A stretch of DNA of 9,039 bases from Methanomicrobiales archaeon. Its GTDB lineage: Archaea; Halobacteriota; Methanomicrobia; Methanomicrobiales; Methanospirillaceae. How positions within the stretch are numbered: the stretch's first letter is position 1; every line of letters begins with the position of its first letter. Of this stretch, positions 1 to 8,400 are shown piece after piece. The stretch spans positions 1 through 9,039 of the forward strand of contig JAAYPD010000321.1 in assembly GCA_012520015.1 (NCBI GenBank). The letters run 5' to 3'. Under the pieces are notes generated by a model, which worked only from the letters and a program-made list of their open reading frames with translations, searched no databases and had not been told where the DNA came from. The translations under genes were made by a program, and so were the position numbers.

Positions 1-1
1 A

Positions 2-1924
2 TACCGGTCACAATTCGTCGGGGCGGTTGCGAATCATTTCGGCTTTACTGTCAATACTCCCATAAAAGATCTGGACAAGAGACAGTATAAGGCACTGATG
101 TATGGATCTGACGAAAAGATCTCTTTTCACATGAGCTATCGTAAGGGCGAGGGAGAATGGTCCCATCGTGGCACATGGGAAGGGCTGCTACCACAGGCAG
201 AACGTCTGTATGGTCAGACTAACTCTGAATACAGGAGGCGTGAACTGGAAAAATTCATGCGGATCTCCCCGTGCCAGGCATGCAAAGGAAAACGACTAAA
301 AGAGAAGATACTTGCCGTACGTATTGCAGACAAATCCATTATTGACCTTACCGACCTCTCAATCTCCGCAGGTATCGCATTTTTTAAGAGCCTTGATCTC
401 TCCGAGAAAGAGACTGAGATTGCAAGGCAGATACTAAAAGAGATAGAGTCCAGGCTTACATTTCTTGAACGAGTAGGTCTTGGATACCTGACTCTGTCAA
501 GAAGTGCAGGGACACTCTCCGGGGGTGAGGCGCAAAGGATTCGTCTTGCAACCCAGATTGGTGCAAATCTCATGGGGGTGTTATATGTCCTTGACGAACC
601 TTCCATTGGGCTTCATCAGCGGGACAATAACCGGCTCATCGACACACTAAGGCAGCTGCGGGATCTTGGAAACACCCTTATAGTGGTCGAACATGACGAG
701 GATACAATCAGGGCTGCTGACTGGGTGATTGACATGGGGCCTGGAGCCGGGCTTAATGGTGGCGAAATAATCGCAGAAGGAACACCCCATGACATCGAAG
801 AGAATGAACGATCTCTTACCGGTGCCTATCTGTCCGGGCGGATGCAGATAGATGTACCGGAGAAGAGAAGAACAAGTGATCGGTACATCTCCATTACAGG
901 GTGCAGGGAGAATAACCTGAAGAACATCACCGCCAGGATCCCGATGGGGACACTGACCCTTATAACCGGAGTTTCAGGTTCAGGCAAATCCTCCCTGATA
1001 TATGATACCCTCTACCCTGCCCTACAAAAAAAAGTGTATAACTCAAGGGTTGACGCAGGAAAACATACGTCAGTCTCCTTCGATGATCCTGTCGACAAAG
1101 TAATTGTAATTGATCAGTCACCAATCGGGAGAACACCACGATCAAACCCTGCAACCTATACCAAGGTCTTTGATGAGATAAGAAGCATCTTTGCCGAGAC
1201 TAAGGAGGCTAAGATGCGGGGATATAAGTCAGGCAGGTTCTCTTTTAACGTGAAAGGGGGGCGCTGTGAAGCATGTCAGGGAGACGGGCTGATAAAAATC
1301 GAGATGAACTTTCTGCCCGACGTATATATCGAATGTGAAGAGTGTAAAGGGACAAGATATAACAGGGAGACCCTTGAGGTCAGGTATAAGGATAAATCCA
1401 TAGCAGACGTTCTTGCGATGAGTGTGGATGAAGCAATAGAGTTATTCTCAGCCATCCCGAAGATAAGGAACAAGCTGCAGACCCTTGTGGATGTGGGACT
1501 TGGCTACATCAAGCTTGGGCAGAGTGCAACAACCCTTTCCGGTGGTGAGGCGCAGCGTATCAAACTCACGAGGGAACTTTCAAAACGGGCTACAGGGCAG
1601 ACGGTCTATCTTCTTGATGAACCAACAACCGGGCTGCATTTTCATGATGTACGAAAGCTTATCCAGGTTTTTTCTGAACTGGTAGCGAAAGGAAACACTG
1701 TTATCGTCATTGAACATAATCTCGATGTCATCAAGTCTGCAGATTACATAATCGACCTTGGCCCTGAAGGAGGAGATGCAGGGGGAGAGATTGTTGCAAC
1801 AGGGACGCCGGAAGAGGTGGCAGGGAATCCAGCCAGCTATACAGGGACTTTCCTTGCAAAAATGCTCCCGGTAAAACCCCCTGAAAATACCAGGAAAAGA
1901 ACCGTACGAAGAGCAAAAACCTGA
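2..1924 (+). CDS. uvrA: UvrA, excinuclease ABC subunit A (5' end beyond window)
   Basis: ATPase subunit that recognises DNA damage in nucleotide excision repair and loads UvrB. The frame is open from base 2, and the 32 codons before the first ATG (98) match the UvrA family, so 98 is not the start. 640 residues are visible. UvrA is usually about 940, so roughly 300 are missing, including the first Walker A. Visible in order: the CxxC of CQACKGKRL (272-295), whose partner cysteine pair should lie upstream; first ABC signature LSGGEAQRI (515-541); Walker B VLYVLDEP (578-601); second Walker A GVSGSGKSS (968-994); zinc module CxxC-x19-CxxC (1265-1345); second signature LSGGEAQRI (1535-1561); second Walker B VYLLDEP (1604-1624). 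All key residues in the visible part are intact. The tail is short and basic. uvrC follows after 19 bases, so the genes are probably co-transcribed; the promoter is off-window. Identification is very secure. Confidence 0.97.
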   Translation, partial: YRSQFVGAVANHFGFTVNTPIKDLDKRQYKALMYGSDEKISFHMSYRKGEGEWSHRGTWEGLLPQAERLYGQTNSEYRRRELEKFMRISPCQACKGKRLKEKILAVRIADKSIIDLTDLSISAGIAFFKSLDLSEKETEIARQILKEIESRLTFLERVGLGYLTLSRSAGTLSGGEAQRIRLATQIGANLMGVLYVLDEPSIGLHQRDNNRLIDTLRQLRDLGNTLIVVEHDEDTIRAADWVIDMGPGAGLNGGEIIAEGTPHDIEENERSLTGAYLSGRMQIDVPEKRRTSDRYISITGCRENNLKNITARIPMGTLTLITGVSGSGKSSLIYDTLYPALQKKVYNSRVDAGKHTSVSFDDPVDKVIVIDQSPIGRTPRSNPATYTKVFDEIRSIFAETKEAKMRGYKSGRFSFNVKGGRCEACQGDGLIKIEMNFLPDVYIECEECKGTRYNRETLEVRYKDKSIADVLAMSVDEAIELFSAIPKIRNKLQTLVDVGLGYIKLGQSATTLSGGEAQRIKLTRELSKRATGQTVYLLDEPTTGLHFHDVRKLIQVFSELVAKGNTVIVIEHNLDVIKSADYIIDLGPEGGDAGGEIVATGTPEEVAGNPASYTGTFLAKMLPVKPPENTRKRTVRRAKT

Positions 1925-1930
1925 ACAGTT

Positions 1931-1946
1931 AAGGAATGATGATTTG
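1931..1946 (+). promoter_or_regulatory. Ribosome binding site and TTG start of uvrC
   Basis: AAGGA at 1931-1935 lies 8 bases before a TTG (1944-1946) in the uvrC frame, with a GTG directly after it (1947-1949). The family N-terminus (I-D-L-x-T-I-P-x-x-P-G-C-Y) begins within a few residues of both, so either could be the start; TTG has the better spacing. Two ATGs at 1936 and 1939 are closer to AAGGA but lie in another frame that does not encode UvrC. There is no in-frame ATG near the start. Confidence 0.6.
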
Positions 1947-2141
1947 GTGGGTATTGATCTTGCCACTATCCCGGAAGATCCCGGATGTTACCAGTTTAAA
2001 GATGAGTCTGGAACCATACTATATGTAGGCAAGGCCAAAAATCTTAAAAAACGGGTATCAAGTTACTTTCAGAAGAAGAGTATCGCTCCACGAACAGACA
2101 TCCTTGTCTCCCTGATCAGGGACATTGATGTGATTGTCACT

Positions 2142-2144
2142 TAA
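2142..2144 (+). other. In-frame TAA inside the uvrC nuclease domain
   Basis: Codon 67 of uvrC reads TAA in the context ACT TAA TCT. It falls between V-I-V-T and S-E-V-E-A-L, where UvrC proteins typically carry Asp, Asn, His or Ser. The frame is identical on both sides, so this is not a simple frameshift. No in-frame ATG, GTG or TTG occurs from 2145 until ATG 2400, which has only a poorly spaced AGGA (2394-2397). Confidence 0.93.
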
Positions 2145-3496
2145 TCTGAAGTTGAGGCATTAATTCTTGAAAGTAACCTGATAAAAAAATACCAGCCAAA
2201 ATACAACATAGATCTGAAGGATGCAAAAAGTTATGCATTCATTCAGATATCCAATGATCCTTTTCCCAGAATCGGTATTGCCAGGGACAGAAATAATAAA
2301 AAGAACGGAACCCTCTACGGTCCCTTTGTATCTGCTGCCGAGAGGGATCAAATCCTGAAATTTGTCAAGCAGACCTTTCATCTCCGGACATGCAGGAAGA
2401 TGACAAAACGGGCATGTCTTCGTTCCCACCTTGGAACCTGTGCAGCTCCATGCACCGGAAGAATATCTGAGCCAGAGTATCAGTACCTGGTTAAAAGTGC
2501 AGACTACCTCCTTAAGGGTAAGAACCAGGATCTTATTGCCGACCTGAAAAAAGAGATGCAGGCATGTGCTGATTCTGAAGAGTATGAAAAAGCACTTGTC
2601 ATCAGGGACAGGATTGTCGCAATCGAGAACCTGTCAGAGAGGCAGTATGTTCAGAGACAGAAAAAATCTGATGAGCATATTATCAATTACCTTGTCTCCG
2701 GAGATATGGTCTATCTCATCCTCTTCCACGTTGAAAGTGGATCCCTGACAAGCAAGGAGGAGTTTGTATTCCCTGAAACAGAAGACTTCCTCGATGAATT
2801 TATCCTCCAATATTATTCATCAGCAAAGCCCCCGAACGAACTGATATTACCTGCACTCCCAGGATCAGGGATGGAAGAGTACCTGACCCATCTCAGGGGA
2901 ACTCATGTAACTCTTACCGTACCAAAACAGGGTGAGAAGAAGCACCTGCTTGATCTCGCATTTAAAAACCTGGAAGTCTCCTTCTTCACCGGTAAGATGA
3001 GGCTTGCTGAACTTGGAGAAGCACTGCACATGGATACTCCGCCAGAGGTGATAGAGTGTTTTGATATCTCTCACCTGCGTGGGACAGGAACGGTTGCATC
3101 CATGGTCTCTTTCAGGGACGGTAAACCAGATAAACGCAATTACAGAAGGTACAAAATACAGACTGCCGGACCTTCTGATGACTATGCTGCGATGGCTGAA
3201 GTGGTGAGAAGAAGGTATACAAGGCTTATTCGTGAAAACAGCCCGATGCCGGATCTTATTGTTGTGGATGGAGGACCTGGACAACTTAAATCTGCGTACA
3301 CAGTCTTAAATGAACTCTCTCTTAAGATACCGGTAATATCCATAGCAGAACAGGAAGAGGAGATCTTCATCCCCGGGAAAAATACCCCGCCCTCCATACA
3401 GAAAAAAAGTCCTGCTTCACTGCTCATACAGGAGATAAGGGATGAAGCACACAGGTTTGCCATTACATACCAGAGAAGACTCAGGCAGAAGAGCAT

Positions 3497-3506
3497 AAAG
3501 GAATGA
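3497..3506 (+). promoter_or_regulatory. ATGA overlap coupling uvrC stop to uvrB start
   Basis: The uvrB ATG (3503-3505) overlaps the uvrC TGA (3504-3506). AAAGGA (3497-3502) abuts the ATG with no spacer, which is too close for ordinary Shine-Dalgarno pairing, so uvrB is probably translated by coupling to ribosomes finishing uvrC. If so, the internal uvrC stop could also lower UvrB output; this last step is inference. Confidence 0.7.
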
Positions 3507-5431
3507 CAGAATTTAAGCTGGTTTCAAATTTTAAACCAACCGGGTCCCAGCCTGATGCGATCAGGCAGCTGGTTGAAGGTGCCAGGGCAGGAACCACATT
3601 TCAGACATTGCTTGGCGTTACAGGATCAGGAAAAACTTTCACGATGGCAAATGTCATCGAGCAGCTTCAGGTTCCAACCCTTGTCATTGCACATAACAAA
3701 ACTCTGGCAGCCCAGTTATACCATGAGTTCAGGGATTTCTTTCCAGGTAACCGGGTTGAGTACTTTGTCTCATACTACGATTATTACCAGCCCGAGTCAT
3801 ACATTGCAAAAAAAGATCAGTATATTGAGAAGGATGCCCAGATAAACCCGAAGATTGAGATGATGCGGCTCTCTGCAACGGCATCACTTCTGAGCAGGAA
3901 TGATGTGATTGTTATCGCTTCAGTATCCTGTATCTATGGTCTTGGCCGGCCTGATACATATAAAAGGTTGGGATTTGACCTTGGTACCGGCCAGAAGATG
4001 AATAGAAGGGAGATAATCAGCCGGCTGGTTGAAAATCTCTATGAAAGAAATGATGTTGAGTTAATTCCAGGAAGGTTCAGGGTAAAAGGGGAGATCATCG
4101 ACCTGGTTCCAAGTTACTATAACAATATCATCAGGATTGAACTCTTCGGAGATGAGGTAGAGCGCATTACCGAGATAAACCGGGCAACCGGAGACCCGGT
4201 CGAACGACTCAGGCATATCTATGTGTACCCTGCCAGCCACTATGTCATTGATGAAGAACAAAAAGAGCAGGCACTGATAGAGATTGAAAAGGAGCTGGCA
4301 GAGAGACTTCCACATCTTGGCATGCTGGAAGAGCACCGGCTACGCCAGCGGACAATGTATGATATCGAGATGATCCGCGAGACCGGTTCATGTAAAGGAA
4401 TTGAAAACTACTCAAGGTTCTTTGACGGCAGAAAGCTTGGTGAAAAACCATACTGCCTCCTGGATTATTTTCCTGAGCGATTTTTAATGTTCATCGACGA
4501 GAGTCACCAGACACTTCCACAGGTAAGAGCCATGTTCAATGGCGACCGGTCAAGGAAAATTCCACTTGTCGAGTATGGATTCAGGCTTCCATCGGCATTT
4601 GATAACCGGCCTCTCCAGTTTTTCGAGTTCGAACAATACCTGAAGAATGTAATCTGTGTCTCTGCAACGCCTGGTGACTATGAACTTGAGCATTCCACAG
4701 GGGTGGTTGAACAGATCATCAGGCCGACCGGTCTTGTTGATCCGGTTGTAGAGGTGCGGCCAATACAGGGACAGATGGAGAACATCAAAGCGGAGATTCA
4801 AAGAACCATCGAAAGAGGAGACAGAATCCTCTTAACCACTCTGACAAAGCGGCTTGCAGAAGAACTCACTGAATACCTCGTTTCACACGGGATTAAGACC
4901 AGGTATCTTCACTCAGATATTGATACCCTGGAAAGGACTGAGATCATCAGGGAGCTCAGGCTTGGGAATTTTGATGTCCTGGTCGGAATTAACCTCCTGA
5001 GAGAAGGACTTGATATTCCAGAGGTAGGGTTTATCGGAATACTGGATGCTGATAAGGAAGGGTTCCTTCGCGATGCAAGAAGTCTTATCCAGATAATCGG
5101 CCGGGCTGCAAGAAATTCTGATGCGTTTGTGGTGTTATATGCCGATACCATAACCGGATCCATGCAGAAAGCGTTAGAGGAGACGGAGCGAAGACGGGAC
5201 CTTCAGATAAGATATAACAAGGCTCACGGGATCACCCCAAGGACAATTCAAAAACCGGTTCGCGACCAGGAGATAGATATAGGAAAGAAGAAAAAGGTTC
5301 CAAAACAAGCTCTTCCAAACCTTATAATCAACCTTGAGTCGCAGATGAGATCTGCAGCCCAGAGGCTTGACTTTGAAGAAGCAATACGTCTTCGCGACCA
5401 GATTGCAGCACTAAGAAAAGAGATGGAATAG
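3503..5431 (+). CDS. uvrB: UvrB, excinuclease ABC subunit B
   Basis: Damage-verifying helicase-like ATPase of excision repair: loaded by UvrA, it clamps one strand with a beta-hairpin and recruits UvrC. At 642 residues it is close to the usual 650-680. Seen in order: N-terminal F-K-P-T-G-x-Q-P; Walker A GVTGSGKT (38-45); tyrosine-rich hairpin around YYDYYQPESY (91-100); DESH box (332-335) followed by the conserved NGDRSRK (346-352); motif VSATPGDYE (386-394); helicase motifs TTLTKR (445-450), NLLREGLDIPE (497-507) and QIIGRAARN (530-538); C-terminal UVR domain (about 606-640) that pairs with the one in UvrC. All motifs are intact. The start overlaps the uvrC stop (ATGA). The stop lies 18 bases from the stop of the convergent gene. 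No T-rich terminator for this strand is visible in the gap. Identification is very secure. Confidence 0.98.
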   Translation: MTEFKLVSNFKPTGSQPDAIRQLVEGARAGTTFQTLLGVTGSGKTFTMANVIEQLQVPTLVIAHNKTLAAQLYHEFRDFFPGNRVEYFVSYYDYYQPESYIAKKDQYIEKDAQINPKIEMMRLSATASLLSRNDVIVIASVSCIYGLGRPDTYKRLGFDLGTGQKMNRREIISRLVENLYERNDVELIPGRFRVKGEIIDLVPSYYNNIIRIELFGDEVERITEINRATGDPVERLRHIYVYPASHYVIDEEQKEQALIEIEKELAERLPHLGMLEEHRLRQRTMYDIEMIRETGSCKGIENYSRFFDGRKLGEKPYCLLDYFPERFLMFIDESHQTLPQVRAMFNGDRSRKIPLVEYGFRLPSAFDNRPLQFFEFEQYLKNVICVSATPGDYELEHSTGVVEQIIRPTGLVDPVVEVRPIQGQMENIKAEIQRTIERGDRILLTTLTKRLAEELTEYLVSHGIKTRYLHSDIDTLERTEIIRELRLGNFDVLVGINLLREGLDIPEVGFIGILDADKEGFLRDARSLIQIIGRAARNSDAFVVLYADTITGSMQKALEETERRRDLQIRYNKAHGITPRTIQKPVRDQEIDIGKKKKVPKQALPNLIINLESQMRSAAQRLDFEEAIRLRDQIAALRKEME

Positions 5432-5436
5432 GGACG

Positions 5437-5443
5437 AAAAAAA
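5437..5443 (-). terminator. Oligo-T terminator of the minus-strand surface protein gene
   Basis: Seven A on the plus strand read as T7 on the minus strand, starting 6 bases after the minus-strand stop codon (5450-5452). Runs of T are the usual archaeal termination signal. No hairpin is evident. The run sits in the 18-base gap between the convergent stops, directly behind uvrB. Confidence 0.5.
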
Positions 5444-5449
5444 TATTGA

Positions 5450-8400
5450 TTACTGGACGGTGATGAACTCGTCCTTTGTTTTGACTGAGCTTCCTTCGTC
5501 GCTAAAGACACTCAGGCTGACTGTGTAGCTACCGGATTTTGAATAGACATGAACAGGATTCTGATCATATGACTTTACAGTGTCACCAAAGTCCCAGAGC
5601 CATGAGGTCGGGAATCCCTGTGACCGATCTTCAAACTGCACTTTAAGTGGAGGTTCACCAGATACCGGATGGGCGATAAAGTCGGCCTCAGGCTTTTGCA
5701 GGATGGTGATCGTCTCATATGCATAATCCTTGGCGATAAATGGCAGCTCAACCTGATGAGTTACCTGGTAGACACCTGGTGCAGTGTAATTATGGGTTGC
5801 GTTTCTTGATATCGCTCCTCGTGGGCCATCACCAAAGTTCCAGCCAAATGCAACGCCATTTGTGTTAAGAGATGTATCATTGAAGAGGATCTGAACATCA
5901 TCAGACCTGATAATTCCACCAACCTTGTCTACAGTAAAATCTGCAATCGGTTTTTTGGTGACCTCAATATAGTGCTCTTTTGTCTTGTTAACTCCATCAG
6001 TCGCAGCTGCATTATAAGCTGTCAGGGTGACAGTGTAATTTCCAACTTCAGCGAAATAATGAACCGGTTCACGTGTAGTAGTTATCTCACCATCACCAAA
6101 GTCCCAGAGCCAGTCGGTTGGATTGTTCCTGGTGAAATCCTTGAAAGTCACGGGATATTTTGGAGGTACACGGATCTTGTCAGCTTCAAAGTCAGGCTCA
6201 GGCGGAATGACAAAGACTGCTTCAATGGTGTGATTCTTTGTGATATTTGTAAAGCAATATTCATCATATACTCCGACAGAGCTGTTATCAACAATCACAT
6301 CATAGATGGCATTCCCTTCGTCAGGAGTTATATTAAAGCACTTGGTACTGCCACAATTGACCGTCACAACGCCGTCTTCTCCGGGAGGATCGATCTCTCC
6401 TCCTTCAGTCTGGTTCACCAGAATCTCATATGTCTTTATCTGGAAATCAGCGTGGATAGTATGATCATCGGTTACGTTCTCAAAGGTATAGGTGGATATT
6501 GCACCTTTGCTCTTGCCATCTACCTGAACATCCTTGATGTTATAACATCCGTCCGGTGTAATTGTAAATGTAAGATCCTCCCCGGAAGGAACTTCCTGTG
6601 GAGTTGATGGGCTGATCTTTCCACCTAATCCTGCACTTGGAGTTATTGTGTATGCATACTGTAAAAAGAAAGCTGAGATATTGTGATCCTTTACCACATT
6701 GTTAAAGCAGTATTCGTAAGGGCTGGTCTGATTTCCGGTATCCTCCCCGTCGATTACCACAGATGAGATGTAGTAGTTGGTGTTTGCGGTGATGTTAAAG
6801 CACTGGCTGTCGCCATAGGTGACATTGACGAAGCCTTCAGGCTCAATTATACCGCCCTCACCAGCGACCGCCTCGATGGTCAGGACGTCAGTCTGAAAAT
6901 GTGCAATTATGTCGTGGTCCTCATTGACTGTGATGTTGTACGGGTTCAATGCCCCTTTTGATATTCCATTGTCAGTTATTTCTGATAACTGGTACCCGGA
7001 AAATGGTTTGGAGGTAAAAGAGAGTTCCTCTCCATACCCCGCGGTATAACCGGACAAAGCAGGTTCAATTACACCTTTTGTTACATCTTCTGAACTTGAA
7101 TTTATGATGTAGGATAATGGCTCAAAATTAGCCGTAATGGTATAATTTTTCTCAATATCACATATTGAACTGATATAGAATTTGTCTGATTCTGATGAGA
7201 AAAGCCCTTCTGCATCAGTGGGGGTTAAGTTTGCATAAGTGAACCTGTACCCTGGATCAGCTTCAGCTTCGTGTTGGTGAGTACAACCAAGGTATTCAAT
7301 CCAGTAAGGTGTTGCCTCAACGGTTCCATCAAGAATCTTCCCTCCGGTCGTTGCAACCGGGGTGATGAGAACTCTCTCCGGTCTGAAGAGCCCAAGAAGG
7401 GTATGATTTTTGATCATCTCTGATGCAGTAAATTCCCATTTGTCATTGAATTTCTGTTCACCATCAACCCATAATTCCTTAAATACGTATCCTTCATCTG
7501 CGGTGAAATTATACCGGTAGCTAGGTGTTTCGAAATCATACATAGTAATTCCAGGATAATTCACCGAACCACCTTTACCGGCGGTTGCATTCACTGCAAC
7601 CTTCTGTTTTTCTGATGATAGAACCAAAGTTGCGTTTTCTAATATTTTAGAGTGCAGGTATTCACCTTCATACTGATTGTACTGGTAGACTATCGGATCA
7701 TACCCATCTCTGGTAACAGTCAGATTTCTGACCACCCAGGCCGGCTTTTCACCGATGAGACTGAATGGCTGCGTATTCCCTGCCTGTACAGCAATGACAC
7801 CAGATGGACTGATTGTACTATGGTCATCATCTGTTGCAGTAAGGTAATATGTCATCAGTTCAAGCTGAACCACATCTCCCCATTTTGAGGGCCTGCCTTC
7901 AAACAGGGTTGTATCTACAGTTATTGTCTTTGGCTTATAAAGGGGAAGCTGTGCAAAGGTAACATTTACGATCTGGTTTGAAGGAAGTTCAACCCAGCAG
8001 GGTGTTCTCTCATGCCATGTTTCTCCATTGAATGAAATTTCTGCCCCTTTAATATCTGACCGTATGTTTCCTTGTTCAATGGTTGCCTCATTTTCATCTA
8101 TATTGGTCTCGAAGTAAACCTGGACATACTCCTGATCTGGAATTAAGGTCTCTACTACCGTCTTTTTCTCCCCCACAGAAAGATTAAAGAAACCTATCTC
8201 ATCCTTCATGGAATATCCATCAAGGAAATACTTATACAGATAGACACCTTCATGAAGTTCCATATCAAATGGAGTTGTTCCAACAAGACCTGTAACAATT
8301 TTCATTGGTGGGACGGTCTCTGCTCCGACCATGTTTTTGATCCCCAGTGACGCTTCATCTGCAGTGCCTTCAAATGACTCCAGATAATCTTTAATTTCAG

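Larger units (their letters stand above)
1944..3506 (+). pseudogene. uvrC: UvrC, excinuclease ABC subunit C, interrupted by an in-frame TAA
   Basis: Nuclease subunit that cuts damaged DNA on both sides of the lesion after UvrB binds. Numbering from TTG 1944, stop codon counted: 520 codons. The GIY-YIG domain has Y16, Y27-V-G29 and R37, then TAA at codon 67, then E76 and N88 of the EALILE...YN block in the same frame. Next are C150, C158, C166 and C170 (x7, x7, x3), matching the cysteines reported to hold an Fe-S cluster in UvrC; a UVR domain for UvrB contact (about 197-232); and an RNase H-like nuclease with D374 (FDISH), D442 (VVDGG) and H503 (DEAHRFA). The protein ends there, without the C-terminal helix-hairpin-helix pair of bacterial UvrC; as I recall, methanogen UvrCs are also near 525 residues. 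Apart from the stop nothing looks decayed. Without read-through only a 66-residue N-terminal piece and possibly a fragment from ATG 2400 (residue 153) would form. The family is certain; functional status is open. Confidence 0.9.

Noticed and set aside
1026..1033. A8 run in uvrA as a frameshift site
   Set aside because: The frame stays intact through Q-K-K and the family sequence continues on both sides without shift.
98..1924. uvrA starting at ATG 98
   Set aside because: The frame is open to base 2, and those 32 codons match the UvrA family, so the gene continues off the left edge.
1936..1943. ATG at 1936 or 1939 as the uvrC start
   Set aside because: Both are out of frame with UvrC and lead to a short unrelated reading frame.
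1580..1966. 128-codon minus-strand open frame across the end of uvrA
   Set aside because: It is antisense to conserved UvrA motifs, with no family resemblance or independent signals.
2142..2144. Pyrrolysine or selenocysteine at the uvrC stop
   Set aside because: Those use TAG and TGA; this codon is TAA.
5972..6607. 211-codon open frame on the plus strand
   Set aside because: It lies fully antisense to the repeat-rich surface gene and shows no recognisable domain or convincing start signal; best explained as a shadow of the coding frame.
6203..7606. CRISPR or DNA-level tandem array
   Set aside because: The repetition is at protein level with diverged DNA; there are no identical short repeats with regular unique spacers.
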